From Hyparrhenia diplandra (Eukaryota; Streptophyta; Magnoliopsida; Poales; Poaceae): a DNA stretch of 64,000 bases. This document shows positions 22,630-34,880 of the stretch, piece by piece. Under the pieces are notes generated by a model. The model saw only the letters and a program-made list of their open reading frames with translations. It made no database searches and had not been told where the DNA came from. A program made the translations under genes and the position numbers. Each line of letters starts with the position of its first letter. Position 1 is the first letter of the stretch. Where the stretch lies: positions 62,001 to 126,000 of the forward strand of contig JADLZK010010164.1 of the NCBI GenBank assembly GCA_015847255.1, given 5' to 3'.

Positions 22630-24663
22630 ATGGCTAGTATTGTGTTCAACAATATTGGGGGAAAGCCACCATTCTTTGATGGAGTCAAGAATTTTGACTA
22701 TTGAAAGAGATGCATGAGAATGTACTTGGGATCAATCAATGACCAAGTATGGGAGGTGACCGAGAAGGATTTTGTCATTCTAGATCCTACCAACCTCACT
22801 CCCATCGACAAGATCCACAAACAATGCAACACAATGGCATTGAGCACTCTCTACAAGGGAATGGATGTCAAAGTGTTTGAAGGTATCAAGGATCTTGAGA
22901 AGGCAAGTGAAGTATGGGAGAAGCTATGTGAGACCTATGAGGGCACCAAGGTGGTGAAAAGTGCCAAATTGTATGTGCTCAAGAGTGAATTTGAAAACTT
23001 CAAGATGAAGAAAGATGAGAGCATACCGGACACTTTCCATAGGCTACAAGTGATTGTGAATGATCTCAAGGCATTGGGTGTGAAGACCCTAGATAGAGAC
23101 TTTGGGCACAAATTCTTGATGTGGTTGCCCAAGAGATTTGCCATGTTGAGGAAGATTCTTTTTAGAGGTGCATTGGACACCATGACACCTAGTGACTTGC
23201 TTGGTGAGGTGCTAACCGATGAGAAGGTTGATGGCATGGAAGATAAGGAAGAGAAAGAAGATGACAAGAGCAAGAAGGTTGTGGCATTCAAGGCCGCCAC
23301 CACATCATCCAAGGCTAAGGGCAAGTCCGAGGCTCAAGAAGAAGATGATGAAGAAATCAACCTTGAAGAGATTGATCAAGAATTTGCTATGTTTGTGAAG
23401 AAATTTAGCAAAGTCTTGAAGAGCAAGAAGTTTGGGCAAGGCTCTAGAAGAAGAAATGATTCATCCAAGGGCAATGAAGAGCCAAGAAAGTGCTTTGAGT
23501 GTGATAGCCCTTATCACATCCTTGCCGATTGCCCAATCAAGAAAGAGAAAGAGAAGATGAAGGCATACAAGAATGGCAAGACAAACAAGAAGAGCAAGAC
23601 CATGACATTCAAGAAGACAAATGATGGTGCTTTTGTTTGTTGTTGGGATAGTGATGGCTCCACCGATGAAGAGGAAGAGAAGCCCAAGGCCATGAGTGCA
23701 ATTGGCCAACACAAGAAGTCATCCCTCTTCGGCTCATCACCTTCATGCTTCATGGCTAAGGCCACTAAGGTATCTTTGCATGAGCATGATGAACTAAGTG
23801 ATGATGAAGATGATGAATATGAACCCACTAGAGATGATCTTCTTGAGATGCTTAAGCAAACTCATATCATGCTTAAGACTAAGGACAAGAAATGCAAAGC
23901 TTTGCAAAAGAGTGTAAAAACTCTTGAGCAAAACTTTAGTGAGCTAGAGGCCACCCATGAGGGTCTAAAGAAAGACCATGGGGAATTGGAGCTAGCTCAT
24001 ACAAGGCTTCAAAAAGCCCATACCTTGCTCTTAGAGAAGAGTGATAGAGCTTGCTCAATCATCAAGAAGGATGTTGGTTCAACATGTGACATCATAGATG
24101 AACCCTTTGTGGTTGATGTTGAAGAACCATCCATTCCTTCCACATCTACATCAACCCACTCAAGCTCTACTAGTAGTGATGGAGTAATTTTAGATTCATC
24201 ACTAAAAGTTGAAAATGTGACTCTCAAAAGAGAGGTGGATGAGCTCACCCACTCCTTGAGGAAGGCATATGGTGGGGATGCCCGCTTGCTAAAGTGCTTG
24301 GGTAGCCAAAGATTTTTCCTTAATAAGGAAGGCTTAGGCTATGTCCCCAAGAAGGGCAAGAAGGCCTTTGCTACTCCAAAGCCTAGCTTTGTGAAGAGCA
24401 ATGGGTCCTATTGCAATAGATGCAAGCAAGTGGGGCATCAAGAGCAAAAATGTGCTAAAATGAACATGAACAAGAAATCAAGCAAAGTGCATTCCATACA
24501 TTTTGATTCTTGTTATTTGCTTACCAAGGGTGAGAAGGGTGTCAAGGCAAAGTTTGTTGGTACACCCATTGTTGGCCCAAAGAAGAAGGCAATTTGGGTA
24601 CCAAAGGCTTCGGTTGCTAACCTCCAAGGACCCAAAGGAAAAAGGGTACCTAAATCTTATTGA
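22630..24663 (+). pseudogene. Copia gag (nucleocapsid) with early stop
   Basis: The gag polyprotein packages element RNA. The likely native ATG is 22630, but codon 25 is TGA (22702-22704) at a position where the family has Trp, so translation could only restart at the in-frame ATG 22714, which leaves 649 residues. The retrotransposon gag domain spans roughly residues 10-170 of that frame. A first zinc knuckle CFECDSPYHILADC lies near residue 260 and a second, CNRCKQVGHQEQKC, near residue 568, both of CX2CX4HX4C form. Between them is a Lys/Glu-rich coiled-coil-like region. The frame stops at 24661-24663 just before the protease, which is read in the next frame. Confidence 0.92.
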
Positions 24664-27600
24664 TTTGCTTGTAGGTGAATTACAAGATTGGGGGAATCAT
24701 TGGATTCTTGATAGTGGGTGCACTCAACATATGACCGGTGATGAAAGGAAGTTCAACATTATTGATTCAACTCAAGAGAATGGCAAGCCTATTACATTTG
24801 GTGATAGCAAAAGTGGCAAGATACAAGGCATAGGCAAGATTGCAATAACCAATGATTTGACCTTATCAAATGTGGCACTTGTGGACATATTGAAGTACAA
24901 TTTGCTTTTCAGTGGCACAAATTTGTGATCTTGGTTATAAGTGCATCTTTGGTAAAGATAGTGTTGAGATAGTGAATACAAAAGATTCAAGCTTGATCTT
25001 TAAGGGAATAAGATTTGACAACCTCTACCTTGTGGATTTTGGTGCTAGTGAGACTCAAATTAGTACATGCTTGATATCTCAATCTAGCATGGGTTGGCTA
25101 TGGCATAGAAGTCTTGGTCATGTTGGCATGAAGCAACTCAACAAGTTAGTGACACATGATCTAGTAAGAGGCTTGAAGGATGTTCACTTTGACAAGGACA
25201 AGCTATGTAGTGCATGTCAAGCCGGCAAGCAAGTAGCCAATACTCATCCAAAGAAGAGCTTCATGAGTACTGGCAAGGTATTTGACTTGATCCATATTGA
25301 CTTGTTTGGCCCAACCGCATATACAAGCATTGGTGGCAACAAGTATGGATTTGTGATTGTGGATGACTATACAAGATTCACTTGGGTGTTCTTTCTCAAT
25401 GACAAGAGTGATGTGTATTCATTATTCAAGGCATTTCTCAAGAGGGTGCACAATGAGTTTGATATCATAGTGAAGAAAGTGAGAAGTGATAATGGTAGTG
25501 AGTTCAAGAACACAAGAGTTGATGAGCTATGTGATGACTATGGAATCATGCATCAACTTTCAGCCAAGTACACACCACAATCCAATGGCCTAGTTGAGAG
25601 GAAGAATAGGACTCTAATTGAAATGGCAAGATCAATGCTTAGTGAGTACAATGTGAGTCAATCATTTTGGGCCGAAGCAATCAACACCGCATGTCACTAC
25701 ATCAATAGATTGTATTGCCATCCCATGATGAACAAGATACCTTATGAGCTATTGAATGGAAGAAAGCCAACCATTGCATACTTTAGAGTATTTGGGTGCA
25801 AATGCTATATATTGAAGAAGTGTGCAAGACTTGGCAAGTTTGACAAGAGGTGTGATGAGGGGTTCCTACTTGGTTATTCCACCACAAGTAAAGCATATAG
25901 AGTGTGGAACAACTCAAGTGGAGTATTGGAGGAAGTCCATGATGTTGAATTTGATGAAACAAATGGGTCTCAAGATGAAGATGAGAACCTCAATGATGTT
26001 AGTGGAACTCAATTGGTAAATGCCATGAGGGGTATGGACATTGGTGATATTAGGCCAACTCAAGTTGATGATGACAACAAAGATGAGATGCAATCAACTC
26101 AAGCTAGTGGTGCTCAACCTCAAGATCAACAACAAGCTAGTACATCGTCTCAAGCAACAACTAGTGATCAACCAAGTTCAAGCAATCAAGTTCCAATACT
26201 CCAAAGCTCAAGTATAGCTAGAGATCACCCAATTGATCAAATTGTTGGTGACATTGCAAGTGGAGTGCAAAACTAGAGCAAGACTTGCGGCTTTTTTGTG
26301 AACATTTTGCTTTTTGTGTCACAAGAAGAGCCCAAAAAGGTTGATGATGCCTTGAAGGATGAAGAATGGGTCATTGCAATGCAAGAGGAGCTCAATAACT
26401 TTGATAGAAACAAGGTTTGGAAATTGGTAGAGAGACCAAAGGACTACAATGTCATTGAAACCAAATGGGTGTTCAAGAACAAGCAAGATGAAGATGGCAT
26501 TGTTGTGAGAAACAAAGCAAGACTAGTTGCACAAGGTTACACACAAGTTGAGGGTCTTGACTTTGGTGAAATATATGCTCGGTTGCAAGATTAGAGGCAA
26601 TTAGAATTCTATTGGCCTATGCATGTGCACACAACATCAAGCTCTATCAAATGGATGTCAAAAGTGCTTTTCTCAATGGATTCATCAATGAGCTAGTGTA
26701 TGTTGAGCAACCACCCGGTTTTGAAGATTACCATCATCCCAACCATGTGTACAAGTTAAACAAGGCATTGTATGGGTTGAAGCAAGCACCTAGAGCATGG
26801 TATGAGAGGTTGAGAGACTTCCTACTCAAGAAAGGCTTCAAGATGGGCAAAGTTGACACTACTCTATTCACCAAGAAGATTGGGAATGATTTGTTTGTCA
26901 TGCAAATATATGTTGATGATATCATCTTTGGATCAACAAATCAAGAGTATTGTGAAGAGTTTGCCAAGATGATGGCAAAAGAGTTTGAAATGTCTATGCT
27001 TGGAGAGCTCACATATTTCCTTGGTCTTCAAATCAAGCAAATGAAGAATGGCACCTTCATTAGTTAAGGGAAATACATTAGAGACATGATCAAGAAGTTT
27101 GGCATGCAAGATGCAAAGGGCATCAATACACCAATGGGTACCAATGGATCATTGGACAATGATGAAAGTGGCAATATGGTTGATCAAAGGTACTATAGGT
27201 CATTGATTGAAAGCTTACTCTATGTGACCGCTTCTAGACCCGATGTGATGTTTAGTGTTGGCAAGTGTGCAAGGTTTCAATCCTCACCTAGAGAGAGTCA
27301 CCTCACCGCATCAAAAAGGATATTGAGGTACTTGAAGCACACTCAAAATGTTGGGCTATGGTATCCCAAGGGGTCAAACTTTGAGCTTATTGGATATTCG
27401 GACTCCGACTATGGGGGATGCAAGGTTGATAGAAAAAGCACAAGTGGCACTTGTCAATTCCTTGGAAGATCTCTAGTATCTTGGTCCTCAAAGAAGCAAA
27501 CCGGTGTGACACTTTCAACCGCCGAGGCCGAATACATTAGTGCCGGTAGTTGTTGTGCACAATTGCTATGGATGAGATCAACATTGAAGGACTATGGTTT

Positions 27601-27862
27601 TGATTTCCATCATGTGCCTTTGTATTGTGACAATGAGAGTGCTTGCAAGATGACTCAAAACCCGGTCCAACATACAAGAACCAAGCACATTGACATAAGG
27701 CATCACTTCATAAGAGACCATCAACAAAAGGGTGACATTGCTATCCAACCTATTGGCACCGAAGATCAACTAGCCGATATCTTTACAAAGCCACTAGATG
27801 AGAAGAGGTTTTGCAAGCTAAGAAATGAGCTGAACATCCTTGACTTCTCCAACATGAGTTGA
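24664..27862 (+). pseudogene. Copia pol (protease, integrase, RT, RNase H), multiply broken
   Basis: Protease with the active-site DSG at about 24710. Integrase with the HHCC zinc domain (HRSLGH...CSAC, about 25100-25220) and core residues in HIDLFGP, RSDNGSEF and VERKNRTL. Reverse transcriptase with MDVKSAFLNG, LYGLKQAPRAW and the catalytic YVDD near 26910. RNase H with YSDSDYGG, STAEAEY and the C-terminal ADIFTKPL. Breaks: an extra T in the run at 24906-24909; extra bases in homopolymers at 26269-26272, 26292-26297 and 26311-26315, which together restore frame; a missing base at 26580/26581; and TAA at 27065-27067 in place of a Gln-type codon. All domains are otherwise well conserved, so damage is recent or partly a sequencing artefact. 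Confidence 0.95.
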
Positions 27863-28948
27863 ATGCACCCCACACTATGACATGTCCCTCCTTCAAGCAA
27901 AGCGAAGGTATCATTGGTTGACATGGCATTCATAATATCTAAGGACTTGTTAGAACATATAGACATATAACTTGTGCCTTAGGAAGCATTCATGGAAAAT
28001 AAAAGGATTTCAATGTATGTATGCCATCACTATTGCTATTTATGCTTGTTTGATCTAGTGATGACATATGACATGTTTATGGGCTTGCAATCTCAAGTGT
28101 TGAATTTGGCTATCTTTTCACACATATGCTTCAACATAGGCAAGATAACCCTTGTCATGAGGTGTGAAGAAGCTTGTCTTTGGTTCAAACCAAAATATAT
28201 GTTTGACAAGTGATCCAAATTTGACCAAATTTGAGTACTATTCTCTCTTCCATAACACAACATGGTCATACCTTTTGTGGAAATTGTCGACAAAGGGGGA
28301 GAGATTAGTGCATGAAAGGTTTTTGGAAAATTAAAAATTTCACATGTTTTTGAAAATCTTTCATGAAGCTCATGAGTTTACAAGTGGTTCACACAAGTAG
28401 GGGGAGCAAGCTCATAGACAATTTGTTGCATTTGTTTGTGCACTAACATATGACTTGCTCATTGCACATGTATTTAAATTCCATATACATGCATGTGTGG
28501 TGTATGCTAGTTTTCACAAGTTGCTTTTCAAGCGGTTGAATAACTAGCATGCATAGGAGCTAGCTAGATTTTCTAAATTCGCTCTTAATTCAAGTACCTT
28601 GCTCTTAATGTGATCTCACGTGGTACTTTGAGTTTTGAAGAAAATCTAGTTACCTTGATGCTTGTATGGTGAAAATGGCGCAACTCCGATTGGTATCACG
28701 CTTCAAAGGTCCATTTCTCTCACCTTAAGCATCATTTTGGTAACATAGCTCACCCTAAATTTCAATATTCATACATGTATGCAATGCTTCGTTCCAAACT
28801 CGTGGCATACATGTAGGGGAGCTCATGCTACCAAAACCGAACTATGATGATTGTCCAATCCTATGATTGTGAGCAAAATGCTTGGACAACCGTTGTATGT
28901 TCAAAAACATTAATCATAAAACCTTTTTGCGGGTTGTCACCAATTACC
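27863..28948 (+). other. Copia 3' untranslated interior
   Basis: Between pol and the polypurine tract, about 1.1 kb of non-coding sequence. No envelope-like reading frame is recognisable; the short frame 27992-28213 has no supporting motif. Confidence 0.7.
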
Positions 28949-28962
28949 AAAAAAGGGGAGAT
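28949..28962 (+). promoter_or_regulatory. polypurine tract of Copia
   Basis: AAAAAAGGGGAGAT directly abuts the 3' LTR, the plus-strand priming site. Confidence 0.9.
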
Positions 28963-30654
28963 TGAAGATCTCTAGTTTGGTTTTGGATAATTAGTGACAC
29001 TTAAGGACTAATCTCGATGCTAAGTGTTTGACTAGATTGAGATTGGTCGTGCCGGAGTTGGTGCATTGTGATCATGGAGGATGGATCGAGGTGATCCAAA
29101 AGATGATCAAGCATGCAACTCGGTGGAGTTTGGAGATCAATTGTCCCCAAGGCAAAGGTATAACCATATAGGGCTTTTGATTTCACACCCAAGACACCAT
29201 AGAGGGTGTGGGTGATTATAGGATCGATAAGTCGTACTATAAAGAGGGGAAAACTTTCGTACATATCGATCCTCACGTGCCTTTAGGTTCAAGATTCATA
29301 TGCATGCATTCTAACCTAAAGAGCTAACTCCGCGCTTGATGAAAATACTTTCAAAATGCTAACACATGGTGTCGAGGTGTTCTTCGACGTGTCGGCAACA
29401 AGAAACAAGTGACGGAATTCGGTTTGGAGCAAAGGCGAAGGAACGACGAAGAAACGACAAAAATTCGCGGCTCGAGGGGCGGCCGGGATGTGACCGGACC
29501 CGCGACCGGGAAGCATGCAAAAATCGACCGGACCTTGGTATGTGGTTTCGGTCAAAAGAACAGAGAGCATGTTTTTTCGTGGTCTATTTCGGTGGAGTGA
29601 CCGGACGCATGCACCGGAAAAATGACGGACGCATGCGCGAGGGTTCTAAATTTGGCATGTTGGGTTTTGTCGGTTGTGGCCGGACTCATCGACCGGACTC
29701 ATGCATGAGTCCGTCGGTAAGGCGTCCTGGCCGCCCCGCAGAATTGCATGTTCCTCCCCAACGGCTCTATTTTTAGGTGGAGCCTATTTATACCCCCTTG
29801 GCTGCCTCTTGCTCTCTCTCTTGGACATTTGAATCATTCCTAACACCTTTGAGCAAGCAAGCAAGCCTCCCTCCTCTCTCACTCTTGATTTGAGCTTCAT
29901 TCTTGAGAGAAGTGTTGATCCAAGTGCATTGCATCGAAGTTCTTACATCTAGAGGCACTTTGGGATCGTTGTGAGACGGTGGATTTCCCTTTTCTCTTGG
30001 AGACACCGCTCCTAGACTACAACTGTGATTGTTTCTTGGCCACTTCCGGTTGATTTGTGAGAGGATTACACACTCCTCGTCGGGAAGACAAAGTGCAAGG
30101 AATACATTGCTCGTGTCTTGGGTACCACACTTGTTGAGTGGTGTGTTGAGGCTAGCAAGGGCACCGCCTAGCTCAAACACCATCCTTGTGTTGGTCGGCA
30201 CAACCGGAGAGTAACTTGTCGGTGTACAAGCGAACTCCGGGTCAACACATCAACGTGTCTCTTGTCTTGGTGATTGGTTCAACGTCTCATTGTGTTGATT
30301 GGCTCATCCTCTTCCGGTGATTGGTTCATAGCCTCTACGTGTTGGTATATCGCTCTTACTCTTGTATTTACATTCCTAGTTACTTTGAGTAGAGAGCTTG
30401 CTTTGCTTTGTGTAGTTGTTCTTGCTAGCATAAGGACCTTATTAGGATTGCTCATTAGCTAGAGTAGTGACATAGACCTTGAGTGGACTATAGATCATAG
30501 AAATATTAAGTCTTGTCACTAGAAGGCTTGCAAGACCACTAGAGCTAGTGCAAACCGCTTTACGCCGTGTTTTATACTAATCGGTTTGTTTAGTTGAGCT
30601 TGTAGAAAATTTTTATAGGCTATTCACCCCCCTCTAGCCATCTAGGACCTTACA
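28963..30654 (+). repeat. 3' LTR of Copia element
   Basis: 1692 bases, closely similar to the 5' LTR with scattered substitutions and small indels. Confidence 0.95.
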
Positions 30655-30659
30655 ACATC

Positions 30660-31067
30660 CCAACTACGCCGTGGGTCGACCTCTTTGGCACTCGGGGGTT
30701 CGTCGTTCTTGCCACTAGGGCTCGGCTCCACCACCACATCTCCACGAAGGAGTTGTGCCGGCTCGATGTCACAAACAGGAAGCTCCACCGCCCTCCCGGG
30801 CGTCGGCCTTGCCCGACCGCCGAGAGCACCTCGAGAACTTCGTCTTCAACCTCCACGCTAGGGCAAGCTCCACATTGGTTGGAGGACGCCTTCATGAGGC
30901 AGCGCCGAGGCCTCCGCTACTATCGGGGGCCCGACCACTGGTGCGTGGAGGTTGCGATCTCCGCCTCCTACCAATGACCCGCATGGAAAACTCAAAGCAA
31001 GGTGAGTTTTTGGTTATGCTAGGGCTCTTGTAGTACCTCCACCATCCTTAGGGACCATGTCCCAATA
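30660..31067 (-). repeat. left LTR of Gypsy-like element, part 2
   Basis: Resumes right after the Copia TSD and matches 34441-34875 (GGGTCGACCTCTTTGGCACTC and GAGAGCACCTCGAG). The terminal CA has become TA at 31066-31067. Confidence 0.85.
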
Positions 31068-31324
31068 GTTCCCCCCCTTGAGGGCCAAGGTGGAAGGTGA
31101 CGTGGAAGGTGAACATGGGCCTTTGAGCTCAACTTCTTTTGCAATAGCGGAGGTTCCCGGTACTTCCTTTCCCCTAGCGCATTTTGTCTTGAACCTTCAC
31201 TTGCGCTTACTCCCGTGAAGCCTTCACTAGTGACAAACCAAAGATGCCTTTTGAGGTCGACGTGACCGTTATCTACCCATTGGTGACATCCATTGGGTGT
31301 GAAGGCGATGGGTCACGTCGGTTC

Positions 31325-31333
31325 CTATATAAA
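31325..31333 (+). promoter_or_regulatory. TATA box of the antisense gene
   Basis: CTATATAAA followed about 30 bases on by leader sequence of the plus-strand gene remnant, so the antisense gene seems to have its own promoter inside the retroelement. Confidence 0.55.
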
Positions 31334-31499
31334 CCCTACCCCTCGGATGTTGGCGGTGCCCCTACAACTGTCGGTTTTCCTGTCTTTCACTTCCGTAAAC
31401 TTTCACTTGCGGAGCCTTGGTTTCTGTTGGTACCTCAACGTGTGGGGGTTTGTTGGGGTCTTTGTCTAGGGTGCATGGAAAGGAGTTGTTGGCCTTTCT

Positions 31500-34041
31500 G
31501 CGTTAGGGGCTATTTTCCAAGCTACAAGCTCTATGGCCCATACTCAGAGATTCTACCGGTGCATTCCTTTCTCGTTCATCAATTACTATGAGAATTGTAT
31601 GCTAGAATCCGCAAAGGCCCCGGATATTGAGGAGTCTTTGTCCGACATTGTGGCATCTATTAGTGAGCTAGTTAGCCCTCTAAGTTTGCGGAGATGGAAG
31701 ATGTCACATACGAGTTTGGAGAGTCGAAGATGACGCAAGGGATGCGGAATAAATTGATCCATGGTGGCTAGATTGAGGCCGGGTTTGGCGAGGCGCCTAA
31801 GGGTGAGGTCGTGCCATAGGTTCATGAAAGTTGAGGCGGGCTTTTAAGGATTTCATTAACTATGGATTTAGGGCTCCGTCGACCTCCTTTGTCTGTGATG
31901 TTCTTGAGGCTTTTAGGTGTCAAATACACCAGCTGACTCCTCATGTGTTCCTTACCATGACAAAGATTTACTGGGCATGTGAGTGCTACGGAGCTCAACC
32001 GGAGTTTTATACATTCGGCCGCTTCTACAAGATTCACAAGCAGTTGAAAGATCGTAAGATGGCTGATGGGTCGAAGAAGAAATGCCGTATGGGAGTTGCA
32101 CTTTTCTCCGCGGAGATTCTAGGATGGTGACAAGGCGGAGATCTCTTTTGTGCGTAAACGTAAATAGGATCCGGGCCGGATGGAGTATTAGTTTATATGA
32201 AATTGAGTTCCATGATCATTTACCGACAACGAATGAGTGGAAGTTGTCCAATATCCTTTCGAGTCGAAGCTTACTCCGCTAGCATCTAGGAGCACGATTT
32301 ATCTGCCGATGGAATGTACCGAGGCCTGTAAGACGTCTTTGTGAAGCTTTTCTTCTAACCCGCCGTTATTCGAGTGGCCATGGCCTTGTCAAGGAAATAT
32401 GCACAATGGACTACTCAATATCTAGGGCCACTCGCAGAGGTTCGTCCTACTATTCACAATGGGAAGGTTAACCTCCCCGTGTTTGGAGAGTCACTTGTGC
32501 CCCACCCTCACTTGGGTAAGGTTTTACCTTAGGGCACCAGCGTTGAAGCTTTTGTGTTGCTGACCAAAAAGACGGCTTGTGAGCTTATTGGGCCTATTAT
32601 GAAGAGGGAGTTCCTGGCATGGAGGCCCGACAAAGGGGACCATGCCTCGCCTAAATCGTGTCTTCTTCGAGGATATGAAGATTAAGTATGCGAATCGCCT
32701 TGTCCCTCGTTGATGTGTTTTCAGCAGTTGAAGATGACGAACGGAAGGCTTGGGAAAAAGCTGAGAAGGGAGCAGCCGAGCCTTCTATGGCTGAGAAGAG
32801 GGTTGGCTCTCCGCTGAAGCCCGGGGGTGGAAAAAGAGTAAAAACCAGTGGGTCTCCCTCCTCACAAGATAGCGTGGGTGATCGAACGACCATGGAAGAG
32901 GCCAAGAAGTGGGTGGTATGGAGGCCCCGGAATCTATGAAGAGTGGTCAAGTTTTAAGCCCTTTGGCATCTGAAGGTATTTGGTATAAAAGTGGTGTTAT
33001 ATTAATGGCTTTTTTGCTTACGTGTTTTGACTTTGGTCTACAACTTGCCAAATTCTAGGCGCGTACTCCTTCAGGATACGAGGAAAGCTACAGACGACTC
33101 CCCGTGCGTTGAGAGTGTAGAGGTTCGGCTAGCGGCATCCTTAGATCCAGGTGGTTCTTGGTAGTTATGTTTTCGAAAGACTTTTTCCTTGTTGATTTGG
33201 CGGTGATTTTGCCGTAGCTCACACTACTATCTCTCTTTTTTTGTGGGAGCGGTATGAGGCGATGCTTTCTCCGCCTTTGAAAGAGTGTCTTCTTGCGCGG
33301 TCGGCTTGCTATGCGACTTGTCGCACCGTGAGCTCTCAAGCCACAACGCCTCTCTAAAGGAGATTACCGACACTCTTGCCAAGAAGGAGGTAGAACGACT
33401 AGAGCCGATGAAGGATTTAGATGTGGAGCGGCGGGATCGGGCGAAGGCCGCCGAGAGGCGAGCGCTCTTGCCACACTAACAAACTTCAACTTGCTACAGC
33501 GCATTAACCTCGAAGCTTGATAGGGCCACTAAGAGCATTTTAAGATCCATAAAGAGCTTGAGGATACAAAGACCAAGCTTAATTCCTCCTAGATCCACTC
33601 GAGCTCCAAAGCCAAAGCTTTGGAAGAGATACAACTTGTTGTGACCTCCGCTGCTCATGTTTACAAAGACAACAATTTCTTATTGTGGGGGCGACATCGA
33701 CACCCTTCCCTAAAGATGGGCCCACTTCTAATATCGTGGGTTAGATGTTGACCAACTTCATGAAGCATCCTAGTATTGTTGCCGGTGTTTTGGAATTTGG
33801 AGTTTGTATAGCCAAGTATCGACGTTGGGCGGATTCTCGCCAAGGGCTGCGAGCACGTGGAGAGGGTTAAGGTGAAGGAGAGCCATAAGCCTTCAAGTCT
33901 TGGCGAAGCTTCTAAAGGCCTTTCGCGCTTCATTTCAAGTTTCTTGCTCTCGCTTTGGCTGCCATATGGTCGTATTGAGGCTGCTAATTTAGCGAGGGCC
34001 CATCTTCGTGTATGGCTTTTTGCATATCGGCCCGATCTTTA
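31500..34041 (+). pseudogene. antisense additional ORF of Gypsy-like element (putative gypsy-type transposon domain)
   Basis: It is read opposite to the direction of the LTRs. Recognisable pieces, in several frames with intervening stops, are: FYRCIPFSFINYYEN (about 31550); APDIEESLSDIVASISEL; FRCQIHQLTPHVFLTMTKIY then YTFGRFYKIHKQ (31910-32050), the signature region of the plant putative gypsy-type transposon family (PF04195-like); CELIGPIMKREFLAWRP (about 32580); and a Lys/Glu coiled coil at 32740-32830 and 33340-33470. A C-terminal piece YGRIEAANLARAHLRVW ends at 34041. Such antisense genes are known between pol and the 3' LTR of grass Tat elements; their role is unclear. This copy has many stops and frameshifts and is dead as a protein gene. 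Confidence 0.65.
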
Positions 34042-34210
34042 AATTTCGGGCACCTTTGCAATTTTTGCTTAAGCATGAATGTATGTTTTCTCTTCTCTCC
34101 TTTTCATAGGCTTCTTCTAAGACTAAGGAAAGTGTCGAGGCCCCTACCACGAACACTAGTTAGCCCTTGGAGCGCCCAACAAGCCACTCCTTGGAGACGG
34201 AGGGTGCTAA

Positions 34211-34875
34211 TGTTGAACTTCTAGCGTTCAGTAGGGGTTTGGAGCCATAAAAATGGCTAAGTGCTGGAGGAGCAAAGCAAGCAGGACACAGTAAGTGAGC
34301 ACACAAAGTGATAACTGGCTTGTGTTGATGATTCCACCAACCCACAACCTGCCTACATAGGAGCCGCCACTACCTATATATAGCTTCTTGGATAAAGGGA
34401 ATGTAGTTTTACACATTTGCCCCTAGCGTATCTCCGAGAAGCCGCGGGTCGACCTCTTTGGCACTCAGTGGGTTCGTCGTCCTTGCTGCTGGGGCTCTGG
34501 CTCCATCACCGTGTGTCACAAGGCACGGTCCCCACACGACATGTATCTCCACCAAGGAGCTATGCTTGCTCCACGTCATGAACAGGAACCTCCGCTAGCC
34601 TCTCAAGGCGCGGCCTTTACCCGACCGCCGAGAGCACCTCGAGGACTTCGTCCTCAACCTTCATGCCAAGGCAAGCTCCACCTTGGTCAGAGACGCCTCG
34701 GGAGGCAGAGTTGGAGGCCCTCGACATCTGTCGGGGTCCGCCACCCGGTACACGGAGGTTGCGATCTCTGCCTCTTGCCGATGACCTGCATGGAAAACTC
34801 GAAAGCAAGGTGAGTTGTTGGTTACGCCGGGGCTCTCGTAGTATCTCCGCCATCTGCCAAGACCATGTCCCAACA
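34211..34875 (-). repeat. right (5') LTR of Gypsy-like element
   Basis: 665 bases, TG...CA, with TATA-like CTATATATA at 34374-34382. Confidence 0.88.
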
Positions 34876-34880
34876 CCGAA

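Larger units (their letters stand above)
20856..30654 (+). mobile_element. full-length Copia retrotransposon, disabled (TSD ACATC)
   Basis: LTRs 20856-22572 (1717 bp) and 28963-30654 (1692 bp) both start TGAAGATCTCTAG and end GGACCTTACA. ACATC flanks the element at 20851-20855 and 30655-30659. The primer binding site TGGTATCAGAGC (22575) and the polypurine tract AAAAAAGGGGAGAT (to 28962) are in place. Domain order is gag, protease, integrase, reverse transcriptase, RNase H, diagnostic of Ty1/Copia. Two CCHC knuckles in gag and a 1.1-kb untranslated 3' region suggest the SIRE/Maximus lineage (inference). Nonsense codons and frameshifts make it unable to encode its own proteins. It inserted into an LTR of the older Gypsy-like element. 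Confidence 0.97.
20603..34875 (-). mobile_element. Gypsy (Tat-like) LTR element, minus strand, interrupted by Copia (TSD CCGAA)
   Basis: The ends TGTTGAACTTCT (20603) and CCATGTCCCAACA (34875) are flanked by perfect CCGAA repeats (20598-20602, 34876-34880). The right LTR is 34211-34875 (665 bp). The left LTR is split into 20603-20855 and 30660-31067 (661 bp in total) by the Copia element. On the minus strand the purine tract AAGGGGGGGGAAC sits just before the left LTR (3' LTR) and a TTAGCACCCTCCGTC primer-site-like sequence follows the right LTR (5' LTR). A TATA-like CTATATATA at 34374-34382 also suits minus orientation. The 3.1-kb interior lacks gag-pol but holds a gene on the opposite strand, the layout described for additional antisense ORFs in Tat-lineage Gypsy elements. 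The LTRs differ at many sites, so it is older than the Copia inside it. Confidence 0.85.

Noticed and set aside
27992..28213. Possible envelope-like ORF of the Copia element
   Set aside because: 73 codons, no signal-anchor or coiled-coil arrangement; untranslated 3' region more likely.
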